NCBI GenBank assembly: GCA_017618275.1
Contig: JAFZUS010000057.1
Location: forward strand, 1-37,465
Source of the DNA: Prevotella sp.
GTDB taxonomy: Bacteria; Bacteroidota; Bacteroidia; Bacteroidales; Bacteroidaceae
DNA: 37,465 bases
Direction of reading: 5' to 3'
The position numbers and the translations under genes were made by a program. The notes below the pieces were generated by a model that saw nothing but the letters and a program-made list of their open reading frames with translations, was not told the DNA's origin and ran no database searches. Each line of letters opens with the position of its first letter. Position 1 is the first letter of the stretch. Shown here piece by piece: positions 25,972-35,408 of this stretch.

Positions 25972-27543
25972 ATGAAAAAGAAAATTATTAATGGAATTCT
26001 CTTAGTGGCATTACTTTTCGCCGCTTCGAGTGCATTTGTTTCTTGTAAGGACAATGATTCAGATGTTAAAACAGAACTCTATGCAAAGATTGCCCAACTT
26101 CAGAGTGATCTCAATGATTTAAAGGGCAAGGTTGGCCTTAACGGCAAAGACGGAGTTGACGGAAAAGACGGCAAGGACGGCAAAGACGGCAAGGACGGAA
26201 TTGATGGTAAGGACGGCAAGGACGGCAAAGACGGAGTTGACGGCAAAGATGGTAAGGATGGTAAAGATGCCGACACCGATGACATCTATGCAAAGATCAA
26301 GGCTCTTCAGGATCAGATTGATGAACTGAAGGGTAAGACATGGGCTACTCAGGAAGACATTGACGCTGCTGTGGCTGCCATTCAGGAACAGATTAAAGCT
26401 TTGAATGAAAAGATTGAAGCCATCTTCAAGACTCAGGTTACCAGCCTGAACATTGATGCTATCAAGAATCCTGTATTTGGTTTCGTTTCTGCTCCCATAG
26501 ACGTTCAGTCGAATTTGCTGATTGCTTATTGGGGTAAAGCTGGAGAAAATTTATATTTCCCCCAAGGCACTGATAATGTTGTTGCTGATGCCGACGATAT
26601 TCTGACTCTCGATGGTTACGCAGGTAAACTTTATGTTACCGTTAACCCATCAAGCGTAGACTTCAGCGGTAAGACACTTACTCTTGAAAGCACTTCTGGC
26701 AAGCAGGCTCCTGTTGAACTCAGTCCTCTGGTTCCTTCTGAGGAGGAACTCCTTTTTGGTTGGACACGCGGTGCAAATGCTTTCTACGAGACAACTGCTA
26801 AGATTCCTACAAGCAAACTGAGTGATGTCACTATTGACTTAACCAAGCAGGATCTTATGGATTTGAAGGATGATATTATTTATATCATCAAGAACCGTAA
26901 GCACACAAAGCGTGGTTCTGTAGAGTTGTTGAAGGATGTCTACGACCTCTATACAAGAAATATGTTTAGTGCATACCGCTTAAAGGCTACATGGGGCGAC
27001 AACAATTATAGCACATTCTCTGAGACAAAGATTGCTGCTCTTGCAGTTACTCCATTGTCATTCTCCTTCAATCCTGAGGGCTATGTCACAGAAGAAGAAC
27101 TTGAGAAACTCGAAGACGAAATCAATGAAATTTTCGAGATTGACGGTAGCAGTATGGAGCAGAGAGTGAACAAGTTCTGGGACAAGTTCAACGCATTCAC
27201 ACTTGACAAGATTATTGGCAACATTCCATACGCTTTGCAGCCATGTCTGTTGGTTCAGGAGGGCAAGAAGATGAGCCGCGCTAAATACAGTTACAGCGGT
27301 GATATTCTGCTCGTTCCAACATCTCGTACCGCTGAGGTATTTGCACCTGCTTATAAGAAGTACGTTGAAGTTAAATGCGACGGTGAATTAGTAGAAGGCG
27401 AACTGCTGAACAAGGTTATTGATGGTACAGTGCTTGCTATTCCTCTGAAGGTTGAGCCTGGCAAGAAGTACGATATTGAGTATCAGGCAATAGACTACCA
27501 TGGTGTTATAGTGGTAAAGAACTACACCATCTATGGTAAGTAA
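25972..27543 (+). CDS. Surface lipoprotein with collagen-like (Gly-X-Y) stalk
   Basis: This 523-residue protein has a lipoprotein signal (hydrophobic 8-22, VSC with Cys25). A short coiled coil follows (about 32-52, KTELYAKIAQLQSDLNDLKG). Fifteen uninterrupted Gly-X-Y triplets, mostly GKD, occupy residues 55-99. A second coiled coil (about 103-147, IYAKIKALQDQIDELKGK) leads into a ~375-residue C-terminal globular region with no motif I recognise. Coiled coils on both sides of a collagen stretch suggest a trimer on a stalk, carried on the outer membrane. Related Bacteroidetes lipoproteins have a similar layout, but function is unknown. It lies 35 bases before an OmpA-family gene and is probably co-transcribed with it. 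Confidence 0.85.
   Translation: MKKKIINGILLVALLFAASSAFVSCKDNDSDVKTELYAKIAQLQSDLNDLKGKVGLNGKDGVDGKDGKDGKDGKDGIDGKDGKDGKDGVDGKDGKDGKDADTDDIYAKIKALQDQIDELKGKTWATQEDIDAAVAAIQEQIKALNEKIEAIFKTQVTSLNIDAIKNPVFGFVSAPIDVQSNLLIAYWGKAGENLYFPQGTDNVVADADDILTLDGYAGKLYVTVNPSSVDFSGKTLTLESTSGKQAPVELSPLVPSEEELLFGWTRGANAFYETTAKIPTSKLSDVTIDLTKQDLMDLKDDIIYIIKNRKHTKRGSVELLKDVYDLYTRNMFSAYRLKATWGDNNYSTFSETKIAALAVTPLSFSFNPEGYVTEEELEKLEDEINEIFEIDGSSMEQRVNKFWDKFNAFTLDKIIGNIPYALQPCLLVQEGKKMSRAKYSYSGDILLVPTSRTAEVFAPAYKKYVEVKCDGELVEGELLNKVIDGTVLAIPLKVEPGKKYDIEYQAIDYHGVIVVKNYTIYGK
26134..26268 (+). repeat. Collagen-like coding repeat (15 triplets)
   Basis: Tandem 9-bp units (GGC AAA/AAG GAC type) encode 15 Gly-X-Y triplets, with repeated GACGGCAAGGACGGCAAAGA blocks. 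Near-identical units could expand or contract by slippage or recombination in 9-bp steps and change stalk length without frame loss. Confidence 0.85.
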
Positions 27544-27578
27544 TTAACATTTAAGAATTCAAAATAGTAAATAAGAAT

Positions 27579-28727
27579 ATGAAAATGAAGAAAACAATAT
27601 TGTCTTGCCTGCTGGCGCTGGGTTTCCTCACAGCATCCGCACAGGATCAGCAGCCTAAGACTGAATACGTTTTCAATCCTCACTGGTATGTTCAGATTCA
27701 GCCATTAGGTGTTCAGCATACTCTTGGTGAGGTTGATTTCGCAGATTTGAATTCATACAACGTACAGGCAGCCTTAGGCCGTCAGTTCAACCCTGTCGTA
27801 GGCGCACGTCTCGCTGTTAATGCATGGCAGAGCAAGGCTGGTTCTAAGATTGGTGGATACACATACAAGTGGGACTGGAAATATGTTGCACCTTCTGTTG
27901 ACGTAACATTCAACCTGTCTAACCTCTTCTGTGGTTTCAATCCTAACCGTGTGTTCAACTTTGGTATCTTTGGAGGTCTGGGAGCCAACATAGGTTTCGA
28001 CAATGACAAGGCTGCTGATGCAAGAGCACAGATCAAAGCCAACTACCCTTCTCAACCCGACTATTATTTCTGGGACAATGCTGACAATCTTGCCTACCTT
28101 TGGGATGGTACGAAAGTTCGCCTGTTTGGTCAGGCTGGTGTCACGGCAGACTTCAGAATCTCTGACGCTGTCAGCGTTGGTCTTGAAGTCAGCGCCAACA
28201 CCCTGAACGACAAGTACAACTCAAAGAAGGCTGGTAACTGGGACTGGTACTTCAATGCCCTCGCTGGTGTGAAGATCAACCTTGGTCAGACCTACACAAC
28301 CCGTGAGATTCCTGTTCCAGAGCCCGAGATTCGCTACGTGGAGAAGATTGTTGAGAAGATCGTAGAAAAGCCCGCTCCCGCCGCTGCTGCAGTTGTTACA
28401 GTTGAGCCATTGCGTCGCGATGTATTCTTCCTGATCAACAAGACCAACATCCGTCCGTCGGAGGCTCAGAAGGTGAAGGATATTGCTGACTACCTGAACG
28501 AGCATCCAACAGCCAAGGTGATGGTTACCGGTTATGCTGATGCAGGTACTGGTAATAACAGAATCAACGACCGTCTCGCTGCTGGCCGTGCTGATGCTGT
28601 TGTGAAGTCACTGAAGAAGGACTACGGAATTGCTGAGTCTCGTATCTCTTACGACAGCAAGGGTTCACGTGTACAGCCGTTCGCTGAGAACGACATGAAC
28701 CGTGTATCAATCTGTATTGCTGAGTAA
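27579..28727 (+). CDS. OmpA family outer-membrane protein
   Basis: This 382-residue protein has a signal peptide (about 1-21, ending TASA) and an N-terminal beta-barrel region (about 25-245, with NPHWYVQIQPLGVQHTLGE and aromatic-rich strands). A Pro/Glu/Val linker follows (EIRYVEKIVEKIVEKPAP). The C-terminal OmpA-like peptidoglycan-binding domain spans about 285-382 (VFFLINKTNIRPSEAQKV, MVTGYADAGTGNNRIND, LAAGRADAVVKSL). It ties the outer membrane to peptidoglycan. Translation could also start at the second ATG, two codons in. A good terminator follows, closing the transcript that begins with the collagen-like lipoprotein. Confidence 0.9.
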   Translation: MKMKKTILSCLLALGFLTASAQDQQPKTEYVFNPHWYVQIQPLGVQHTLGEVDFADLNSYNVQAALGRQFNPVVGARLAVNAWQSKAGSKIGGYTYKWDWKYVAPSVDVTFNLSNLFCGFNPNRVFNFGIFGGLGANIGFDNDKAADARAQIKANYPSQPDYYFWDNADNLAYLWDGTKVRLFGQAGVTADFRISDAVSVGLEVSANTLNDKYNSKKAGNWDWYFNALAGVKINLGQTYTTREIPVPEPEIRYVEKIVEKIVEKPAPAAAAVVTVEPLRRDVFFLINKTNIRPSEAQKVKDIADYLNEHPTAKVMVTGYADAGTGNNRINDRLAAGRADAVVKSLKKDYGIAESRISYDSKGSRVQPFAENDMNRVSICIAE

Positions 28728-28747
28728 TACTGACTAGATATATTATT

Positions 28748-28798
28748 TCCCAGCCTTGCATCTTACTGAATCCGGTATGATGAAAGGCTGGGATTTTT
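28748..28798 (+). terminator. Rho-independent terminator after the OmpA gene
   Basis: TCCCAGCCTT (28748-28757) pairs perfectly with AAGGCTGGGA (28784-28793), followed by TTTTT. The long loop holds a secondary CAT...ATG pairing. Confidence 0.85.
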
Positions 28799-28810
28799 AA
28801 ATAACAAATT

Positions 28811-30478
28811 ATGAAAAGACTGATATTTCTACTGATAAGTGGCATAACAGCGCTTCCCATATTGGCACAACTCAAAGGAGACGGATACTACCGTATCCAA
28901 AATACAAGTAGTTACGGAAGGTATCTAACGATTTCAAATAACAAGATTGACGAGACGAACAAAAGCTACATTACCAGTGGTAATGAAGGGAACGTAGATG
29001 GATTGAAGACCATAACAGACCCTATATCCGATCCTAGTTCAATTATCTATATTTCGAAAGATAACACAGCACAAAGCAATTATGCCTATAATATTCAAGC
29101 CCAGGGGGTCAACCCGTTGAAATTTCTAAAAGACAATGGTGCTGAGTTAAAAATTTATCCTGATGGGAACAACTACTTTATATATGGTAGCAAAGGTTCC
29201 ATCAGCCTTTTTTTAGTAGATAATCCTGGTCCTGAAGGATATATAAAAGTGGCACGAAAAGGGGTATACCCCCAAAACCAGTCATGGAAACTTTATCCCG
29301 TTGACCAGGTTGTAGATTATTTTGCAATTACGCCAAACGAAGACATCAAAGTTGGAGACAAATACTATACGACCATCTATGCTAGTTTCCCATTCCAACT
29401 TGGTGATGGAATGAAAGCATATTATGTGATAAACTCAAAACTTGAATCAGGAATACCATACGCAGAACTTAAGGAGATAAATGGTAAAATTCCCGCTGCA
29501 ACACCAGTCATCATAGAGTGTAGTTCTCTTGACCCAGCAGATAATAAAGTTACCTTGTTAACAAGCAATGACGCTCCAGCAGCAATTTCTGGTAACAAAC
29601 TTAATGGAGTATATTTCTGCTATGTGAAAATGAAGGCAAGTAATATCAGTCAGGAAAACACATCAGCAAATTACCAAAAAATCAAAAACGTCGTTAATTA
29701 CGATTCCAAGAAGATGAGAGTATTGGGTCTCGTCAATGGAAAACTTGGGTTGGTAGATGCTAATGACGATGCACTCGTAGTTACAGACCAAGGAAAATAT
29801 CTCCCCGCTAACAAGGCATATTTCCCCATTGACGAATCAGTAGCAGAGGCGACTGCCAACGGGATCCGACTACTGGATAAGCAAGGCATTGAGGATCTAA
29901 GCAAATTGATTACTGACAATAAAGCCATTTTCGAGAAAAACGAAGAAGGCGGAAACACCGTAAGTGTTACTGGCAATTATAATGTGTCAGGTAATTACGT
30001 AATTCCTGAGAAAGTAACAGGAAATGACGGTATTGTTTATGATGTTACAGGAATTGCCTCAGGTACTTTCAAAGGTAACAAACGATTGACATCAATAACG
30101 ATCCCGGCTTCTGTCAGTAGTATCGGAGAGGCAGCTTTCTCAGGATGTGTGAATTTGAAGGAGATATCTGTAAACATAGATGACCCCATTAATCTGGGAC
30201 CAAATGGTGCATCTGTATTCGAGGGCATTGACCTTGAAAAATGCGTGCTCTACGTGCCAGAGGCAAGTATAGACAAATACAAGGCTGACGAGATTTGGGG
30301 GAAATTCAAGAATATCCTTTCTCACACCTCAGGCATCAATGATATCAGACTTGATGAGGATAAGACAAACGATGTCTATAACCTACAAGGACAGAAAGTC
30401 CTCAGACAAGCAACTAATATTGATAAATTGCCAAAAGGAGTTTACGTCATAAATGGAAAGAAGATCATCAAAAAGTAA
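28811..30478 (+). CDS. BspA-type leucine-rich repeat surface protein
   Basis: This 555-residue protein has a signal peptide (1-19, ending PILA). The N-terminal region starts with DGYYRIQNTSSYGRYLTIS, a motif common in large Prevotella secreted proteins (possibly ricin-like trefoil). The middle (about 180-350) is not recognised. A short LRR_5/BspA-type array (about 410-495: IASGTFKGNKRLTSITIPAS, SIGEAAFSGCVNLKEISV) follows. The last ~35 residues (NDVYNLQGQKVL ... LPKGVYVINGKKIIKK) match the C-terminal sorting-type signal seen on many Prevotella exported proteins, probably read by the type IX secretion system. It lies just after a terminator and I see no clear promoter in the 12-base gap, so expression may depend on read-through. 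A surface adhesin is likely. Confidence 0.82.
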   Translation: MKRLIFLLISGITALPILAQLKGDGYYRIQNTSSYGRYLTISNNKIDETNKSYITSGNEGNVDGLKTITDPISDPSSIIYISKDNTAQSNYAYNIQAQGVNPLKFLKDNGAELKIYPDGNNYFIYGSKGSISLFLVDNPGPEGYIKVARKGVYPQNQSWKLYPVDQVVDYFAITPNEDIKVGDKYYTTIYASFPFQLGDGMKAYYVINSKLESGIPYAELKEINGKIPAATPVIIECSSLDPADNKVTLLTSNDAPAAISGNKLNGVYFCYVKMKASNISQENTSANYQKIKNVVNYDSKKMRVLGLVNGKLGLVDANDDALVVTDQGKYLPANKAYFPIDESVAEATANGIRLLDKQGIEDLSKLITDNKAIFEKNEEGGNTVSVTGNYNVSGNYVIPEKVTGNDGIVYDVTGIASGTFKGNKRLTSITIPASVSSIGEAAFSGCVNLKEISVNIDDPINLGPNGASVFEGIDLEKCVLYVPEASIDKYKADEIWGKFKNILSHTSGINDIRLDEDKTNDVYNLQGQKVLRQATNIDKLPKGVYVINGKKIIKK

Positions 30479-30485
30479 ATATTTG

Positions 30486-30518
30486 AATTGAGGGCGGTCA
30501 TCTAAACCGCCCTCAATT
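30486..30518. terminator. Bidirectional hairpin between convergent genes
   Basis: AATTGAGGGCGGT (30486-30498) pairs perfectly with ACCGCCCTCAATT (30506-30518) around a 7-base loop. It sits between the LRR gene (+) and the outer-membrane protein gene (-) and is AT-rich at both ends. Confidence 0.88.
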
Positions 30519-30523
30519 ATACT

Positions 30524-31498
30524 TTAAAAAAGAGTTCGTGTGACACGGACATTCAGCACTGGAAAGACCTTAACGCCCTTTACTAAATCCACATAATCAC
30601 CGACCTTACCTCTGACATTCTTAACTTCTTTTGCAAGGTCTGTACCATCATGAGTCAGAATACTTGGCGTACCTCCCCAAAACATAGCACCACAATCAAA
30701 AGATATCTTATATCTATCATCGCCCTTAAGTAGACGACCACCATATCCGAAACCTAAATAAGGTTTGAAAGCATTCACTCTGACCTCAGCCTTTACCATA
30801 CTGTTTTCATCAGGCTCAACAATATACGGTGAGCCGTCTGAAACATAATCTCCTATCCGAACACCCATACGACCATAACTCTTAAACTTATAATATAGCA
30901 TATCCTGATATTCTGGATCATCAGTAAGAGCAACAGGGCTTCCATTATAAGTGAATGTCACGAAAGGCTCCTTTCTGATAGCCTTCTCGTACATAGTATT
31001 ATAGATACCGACAGCCACCAGTGAAGGCATATCTTCCGTTGTATTATAGCCCTTACCTATCATGGAGTTTCCCAAATAGAAACCTGCTGTAAAATGCCAA
31101 TGTTTATTATTCTTAAAAGGTAAAACATCTACAAACAAATTGAAATTATAGTAAGTAGGAACACCTATCATATCAACAGAATTATTAACCTTATAACCAG
31201 TCATTCCCTCTAAAATCCCTGAGAGCCTCTGAAATTTTGATTTTGATTCTTCTGCATTCTCTCCTACTTGGACATCAAAACCCATCGTGTAATTAATATG
31301 AGGCATAAATGCGAAACCTGCGCGCAACTGGACATACTCTCCCATAGGCGATGCAAGATCGAATCCCAAACCTGTTGATCCCGCAGTCAAAGATGCATCA
31401 AGATGCTTAAAAAAGCCTTTTTCTTGAGCATCAGAAGTCTGCGCATTTACCACAAGTCCAGAACAAATTGCAACAAACAATAAAATAATCTTCTTCAT
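30524..31498 (-). CDS. Outer-membrane beta-barrel protein, family not recognised
   Basis: This 324-residue protein has a clear signal peptide (MKKIILLFVAICSGLVVNAQ). The remaining sequence is rich in alternating polar/aromatic strands (LQLRAGFAFMP-like, WHFTAGFYLGNSMIGKGY, FKPYLGFGYGGRLL, KISFDCGAMFWGG). It ends in VRVTRTLF, a terminal Phe consistent with the outer-membrane barrel insertion signal. No ligand motif is seen and I cannot assign a family. It lies 29 bases downstream of a small lipoprotein gene at the end of the yceD-era-der run and stops just before a strong terminator, so it is probably the last gene of that transcript. Confidence 0.7.
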   Translation of the reverse strand: MKKIILLFVAICSGLVVNAQTSDAQEKGFFKHLDASLTAGSTGLGFDLASPMGEYVQLRAGFAFMPHINYTMGFDVQVGENAEESKSKFQRLSGILEGMTGYKVNNSVDMIGVPTYYNFNLFVDVLPFKNNKHWHFTAGFYLGNSMIGKGYNTTEDMPSLVAVGIYNTMYEKAIRKEPFVTFTYNGSPVALTDDPEYQDMLYYKFKSYGRMGVRIGDYVSDGSPYIVEPDENSMVKAEVRVNAFKPYLGFGYGGRLLKGDDRYKISFDCGAMFWGGTPSILTHDGTDLAKEVKNVRGKVGDYVDLVKGVKVFPVLNVRVTRTLF

Positions 31499-31527
31499 CT
31501 TTTCGATTTTTATGTATTGTTATTAAT

Positions 31528-31914
31528 TTATTTCATCCTCCATGCTCCGTGATGCTCAACCATCGGGACGACAACCTGTTCATTGGTGGAGTCACCATAG
31601 CAGAATACGAGGAACACATTCATACACTGTAGGAGCGTGTCTGCCGATGTGCCTACAATACGGATATCCTGAATACCATGATGCGACTTCTCCTGCTGGG
31701 CCAAGAACTGTTTATATCCCATAATCAGTTGTTCGCGATAGTGCTTCGGAAGACTATCTGCACCAGCCTTCCCAGCCAGGAAAAGATCATATTCACCACC
31801 TATCAGATGCTCATAATAACCTTTAGCAGCAAGTGAAGCCATTTCCTCTGCCGTTGCACCTGAACAAGCACAAAGGAGCAGAAGCAATAAGGCCAAAGTC
31901 AAGAGATTTTTCAT
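31528..31914 (-). CDS. Small lipoprotein, function unknown
   Basis: I chose ATG 31914 (128 residues), one base after the der stop, because it starts directly with a lipoprotein signal (MKNLLTLALLLLLLCAC, Cys17). The longer frame from 31938 puts eight residues inside der ahead of it. The mature part is small, mixed alpha/beta and reminiscent of DUF4878/NTF2-like lipoproteins (AAKGYYEHLIGGEYDLFL, VPMVEHHGAWRMK at the end). That resemblance is by pattern only. No catalytic residues are evident. Confidence 0.7.
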   Translation of the reverse strand: MKNLLTLALLLLLLCACSGATAEEMASLAAKGYYEHLIGGEYDLFLAGKAGADSLPKHYREQLIMGYKQFLAQQEKSHHGIQDIRIVGTSADTLLQCMNVFLVFCYGDSTNEQVVVPMVEHHGAWRMK

Positions 31915-31915
31915 C

Positions 31916-33229
31916 CTATTTCTGACGGATAAATACATTGATAGGGGTTCCTGTCAGTGTCCAATTCTCACGAATCTTATTCTCTAAGAAGCGCTTGTAC
32001 GGTTCCTTTACATACTGCGGCAGGTTGGCATAGAACACGAAGGTGGGTATCTGTGTATCTGGTACCTGCGACACGTATTTGATCTTAATATATTTGCCCT
32101 TGATGGAAGGAGGAGGGAAGGCCTCAATCAGGGGCAGCATTACTTCATTCAACTTCGTGGTTCCAATACGGGCCTTACGGTTCAGATAGACCTGCTTTGC
32201 TGTTTCCAGTACCTTGAAGATACGTTGTTTCGTCAAAGCCGAGGCAAAGATAATGGGAAAATCCACAAATGGCGCCATACGATTACGGATAGCGTTTTCG
32301 AAAGTATCGATGACTATTTGTGATTTGTCCTCTACCAAATCCCACTTGTTAACAACGACCACCAGACTCTTGTTGTTCTTCTGAATCAACTGGAAGATAT
32401 TCATATCCTGCGCCTCTATGCCACGAGTAGCATCAATCATCAAGATGCAGACATCGCTATTCTCAATGGCACGAATAGAACGCATCACACTATAGAACTC
32501 CAGATCCTCCGTAACTTTATTCTTACGACGGATACCCGCAGTATCCACCAGATAGAAATCGAAACCGAACTTGTCATAACGGGTATAAATGGAATCACGG
32601 GTCGTACCTGCAATTTCTGTCACGATGTTACGTTCCTCTCCGATGAAGGCATTGATGAGACTCGACTTTCCTGCATTCGGACGACCGACAACGGCAAAAC
32701 GGGGGATACCTTCCTCCAGATTATCGCCGCCCTTCTCAGGTAAAACCTCCAAAACCTTATCGAGCAAATCACCCGTACCACTACCGGTGGCAGCACTGAT
32801 ACAATATGGATCACCTAATCCAAGTTGATAGAATTCGTACTGATCATAGAGATTCTTGTTGTCGTCAGCCTTATTGGCCACAAGAATAACAGGCAATTTG
32901 GCACGACGAAGGATTTGGGCCACATCCATATCCCAGTCTGTCACACCGTTCTTGATGTCACAAAGGAAGAGCACCAAATCTGCCTCCTCAGTAGCGATGA
33001 TCACCTGCTTACGAATTTCCTCTTCGAAGATATCATCCGAGTTGACCACCCAACCGCCTGTATCAACGACAGAGAACTCTCGCCCGTTCCATTCACATTT
33101 ACCATATTGACGGTCACGTGTGGTACCGGCCTCGTCGCTGACGATGGCCTGACGGCTCTTCGTCAAACGGTTAAACAGAGTGGACTTTCCCACATTCGGG
33201 CGTCCTACGATTGCCACCAAATTTGCCAT
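31916..33229 (-). CDS. der: Ribosome biogenesis GTPase Der
   Basis: This 437-residue protein has the double-GTPase layout unique to Der (EngA). Domain 1 has GRPNVGKST (9-17), DTGGW and ANKAD; domain 2 has GRPNAGKSS (about 182), DTAGI and VNKWD. A C-terminal KH-like domain follows ([20 protein letters not shown]). It acts in late assembly of the 50S ribosomal subunit. It lies downstream of era, separated by 64 bases that contain four CCTAGG repeat units, and one base upstream of the small lipoprotein gene. Confidence 0.96.
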   Translation of the reverse strand: MANLVAIVGRPNVGKSTLFNRLTKSRQAIVSDEAGTTRDRQYGKCEWNGREFSVVDTGGWVVNSDDIFEEEIRKQVIIATEEADLVLFLCDIKNGVTDWDMDVAQILRRAKLPVILVANKADDNKNLYDQYEFYQLGLGDPYCISAATGSGTGDLLDKVLEVLPEKGGDNLEEGIPRFAVVGRPNAGKSSLINAFIGEERNIVTEIAGTTRDSIYTRYDKFGFDFYLVDTAGIRRKNKVTEDLEFYSVMRSIRAIENSDVCILMIDATRGIEAQDMNIFQLIQKNNKSLVVVVNKWDLVEDKSQIVIDTFENAIRNRMAPFVDFPIIFASALTKQRIFKVLETAKQVYLNRKARIGTTKLNEVMLPLIEAFPPPSIKGKYIKIKYVSQVPDTQIPTFVFYANLPQYVKEPYKRFLENKIRENWTLTGTPINVFIRQK

Positions 33230-33248
33230 ACGCTTCTATTTTAGTATT

Positions 33249-33290
33249 TCTAGGATTTCCTAGGATCACCTAGGATTACCTAGGACTTCC
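33249..33290. repeat. CCTAGG repeat array, four units between era and der
   Basis: TCTAGG at 33249, then CCTAGG at 33259, 33269 and 33279, at an exact 10-base period (units TAGGATTTCC, TAGGATCACC, TAGGATTACC, TAGGACTTCC). The array fills most of the era-der gap and lies in the likely transcript between era's stop and der's start. Confidence 0.92.
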
Positions 33291-33293
33291 TCT

Positions 33294-34202
33294 CTAATCT
33301 ACATTATACCCAAAATGATTCAATTCTCTCTCAGACGAACGCCAGTCCTTATCCACCTTCACGAATACCTCCAGAAAGATGGGCTTGCCAAAGAATCTCT
33401 CCAGTGACTTCCGAGCCTCTGTACTGACTTTCTTCAATGCAACGCCCTGATGTCCGATGATAATACCTTTCTGAGAGTCACGTTCCACATAGATGATTGC
33501 ATTGATATGAATATGCTTCTCGTCCTCTTTGAAACGCTCCACGACAACCTCCACACTATAAGGAATCTCCTTGTCGTAATAGAGAAGAATCTTCTCACGG
33601 ATAATCTCGGAAACAAAGAAACGAGCAGGTTTGTCCGTCAACTGATCCTTATCAAAATAGGCAGGACTCTCAGGCAAAAGTTCCTGAATACGCTTTAACA
33701 GCATATCCACGCCAAACTTGTTCTTGGCAGAAATAGGCAGGATCTCAGCATTGGGTAGCAGAGTATGCCACTTCTCAACAATCGTGTTAAGCGATTGTTG
33801 AGCCCCATTAGTTCCATTAATCCCATTCCCCAACTCATCAATCTTGTTAATCAAGAGCAGCACAGGAATCATCATCTTCTGGACTTTCCCCAAAAAATCC
33901 ATGTTCTTTTCCGGATTCTCAACGACATCCGTGACGTACAACAACACATCAGCATCCTGCAAGGCCGACTCAGAGAAAGCCAGCATCGATTCTTGCAACT
34001 TGTAATTCGGTTTCAGCACACCTGGAGTGTCAGAAAAAACAATCTGCATCTCAGGTGTATTGACAATACCCATAATGCGATGGCGTGTAGTCTGAGCCTT
34101 GAAGGTTGCAATTGAAATACGCTCACCAACCAGTTGGTTCATGAGCGTACTTTTACCGACGTTGGGATTTCCAACGATATTGACGAATCCTGCCTTATGC
34201 AT
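33294..34202 (-). CDS. era: GTPase Era
   Basis: I chose ATG 34202 (302 residues, [20 protein letters not shown]) because family members start here. Upstream in-frame ATGs at 34214 and 34250 fall deeper inside fabH. G1 is GNPNVGKS (11-18), G3 is DTPG, G4 is NKID. The C-terminal KH domain shows [20 protein letters not shown] and [10 protein letters not shown]-like sequence ([20 protein letters not shown]). It binds the 3' end of 16S rRNA and aids 30S maturation. It overlaps fabH by 8 bases. Confidence 0.95.
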   Translation of the reverse strand: MHKAGFVNIVGNPNVGKSTLMNQLVGERISIATFKAQTTRHRIMGIVNTPEMQIVFSDTPGVLKPNYKLQESMLAFSESALQDADVLLYVTDVVENPEKNMDFLGKVQKMMIPVLLLINKIDELGNGINGTNGAQQSLNTIVEKWHTLLPNAEILPISAKNKFGVDMLLKRIQELLPESPAYFDKDQLTDKPARFFVSEIIREKILLYYDKEIPYSVEVVVERFKEDEKHIHINAIIYVERDSQKGIIIGHQGVALKKVSTEARKSLERFFGKPIFLEVFVKVDKDWRSSERELNHFGYNVD

Positions 34203-35208
34203 ATTTACTCCCATCGTAAGCCCACTTATAATACGATGCCCCATGAACAAAACCTGCTCCGAAAGCGGTAAAGATCATATTATCTCCCTTTCTGAGTTTT
34301 GCCTCATTGTCCCACAATGCGAGAGGAATGGTAGCAGCACTGGTATTACCATAGTGCTCTATATTAACCATCACCTGTTCCATAGGTACTTCCAAGCGTT
34401 TTGCCACAGCCTCGATAATACGCATATTGGCCTGATGGGGAACAATCCATTGGATATTATCCTTATTCAGTCCATTACGTTCCGCTATCAGGGCACAATC
34501 ATCGCTCATATTCGTTACAGCATAACGGAACACCGTACGCCCCTCTTGATAGAGGTAATGCAACCGATGGTCTACCGTAAAATGCGACGGAGGGCAGACG
34601 GAACCTCCAGCCTTCATATGCAGGAACGGCAGTCCTTTACCATCGGCACGGAAATAAGAGTCCATCACACCGATATTCTCCTCTTCCGAAGCCTCTAGAA
34701 GAACGGCTGCCGCACCGTCTCCGAAAAGCGGACATGTCTGACGGTCCTTGTAGTCTGTCACAGATGACATCTTGTCTGCTCCAATGACGATAATCTTCTT
34801 ATACCGGCCGCACTGAATCATAGATGCTGCCACATCGAGCGAATAGAGGAATCCACAACATGCTCCCCAAAAGTCAAATGCAAAAGCATTCTTCAGTCCG
34901 AGTTTTCCCAGCACAATGCTGGCTGTTGATGGAAATTTATAGTCAGCAGTTGAAGTAGTGACAATGATTGCATCAATAGCATCCGGGTCAACCCCGGTCT
35001 TCTGTATCAACTGCTTGGCAGCTTTACGGGCCATATAAGAAGTGCCGAGTCCCTCTTCTGTCAGGATACGGCGCTCCTTAATACCCACACGTGTCATAAT
35101 CCACTCGTCATTGGTATCTACCATTCTCGACAATTCCTCATTGGTAAGGACATAGTCGGGAACGAAACCACCAATACCCGTGATTATCGCACTAAACTTA
35201 CTGCTCAT
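34195..35208 (-). CDS. fabH: Beta-ketoacyl-ACP synthase III
   Basis: This 337-residue enzyme starts fatty acid synthesis by condensing acyl-CoA with malonyl-ACP. Its catalytic triad is visible: Cys117 in [12 protein letters not shown] (usual pattern ACSGF, here with Cys in place of Ser after the nucleophile), His in [10 protein letters not shown] and Asn in [15 protein letters not shown]. The N-terminal [15 protein letters not shown] and [11 protein letters not shown] motifs are standard. It overlaps rpmF upstream (TAATG-type, 1 base) and era downstream (8 bases), so expression is tightly coupled. Confidence 0.96.
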   Translation of the reverse strand: MSSKFSAIITGIGGFVPDYVLTNEELSRMVDTNDEWIMTRVGIKERRILTEEGLGTSYMARKAAKQLIQKTGVDPDAIDAIIVTTSTADYKFPSTASIVLGKLGLKNAFAFDFWGACCGFLYSLDVAASMIQCGRYKKIIVIGADKMSSVTDYKDRQTCPLFGDGAAAVLLEASEEENIGVMDSYFRADGKGLPFLHMKAGGSVCPPSHFTVDHRLHYLYQEGRTVFRYAVTNMSDDCALIAERNGLNKDNIQWIVPHQANMRIIEAVAKRLEVPMEQVMVNIEHYGNTSAATIPLALWDNEAKLRKGDNMIFTAFGAGFVHGASYYKWAYDGSKYA

Positions 35209-35399
35209 TACTCAGCAACTTCTTCCTCTTTCTTAATAGCGACCTTACCACGATAGTAACCGCAAGTGGGGCATACTGTGTGATAAACATAGTAAGCACC
35301 GCAGTTGGGACATACTGCCAGTGTAGGTGCTACGGCCTTGTCGTGAGTACGACGCTTGGCCTGACGAGTACTTGATTGTCTTCTTTTTGGATGTGCCAT
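35208..35399 (-). CDS. rpmF: 50S ribosomal protein L32
   Basis: 63 residues: [20 protein letters not shown] start, then a four-cysteine zinc-type pattern CPNC...CPTC and YYRGK near the end, standard for L32. The last ~10 residues are acidic. It is flanked by yceD upstream and fabH downstream, the usual order. Confidence 0.97.
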   Translation of the reverse strand: MAHPKRRQSSTRQAKRRTHDKAVAPTLAVCPNCGAYYVYHTVCPTCGYYRGKVAIKKEEEVAE

Positions 35400-35408
35400 A
35401 ATTCTTAA

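Noticed and set aside
26100-26285. Minus-strand frame rich in Ser-Leu-Pro repeats
   Set aside because: It is the antisense shadow of the collagen-like coding repeat.
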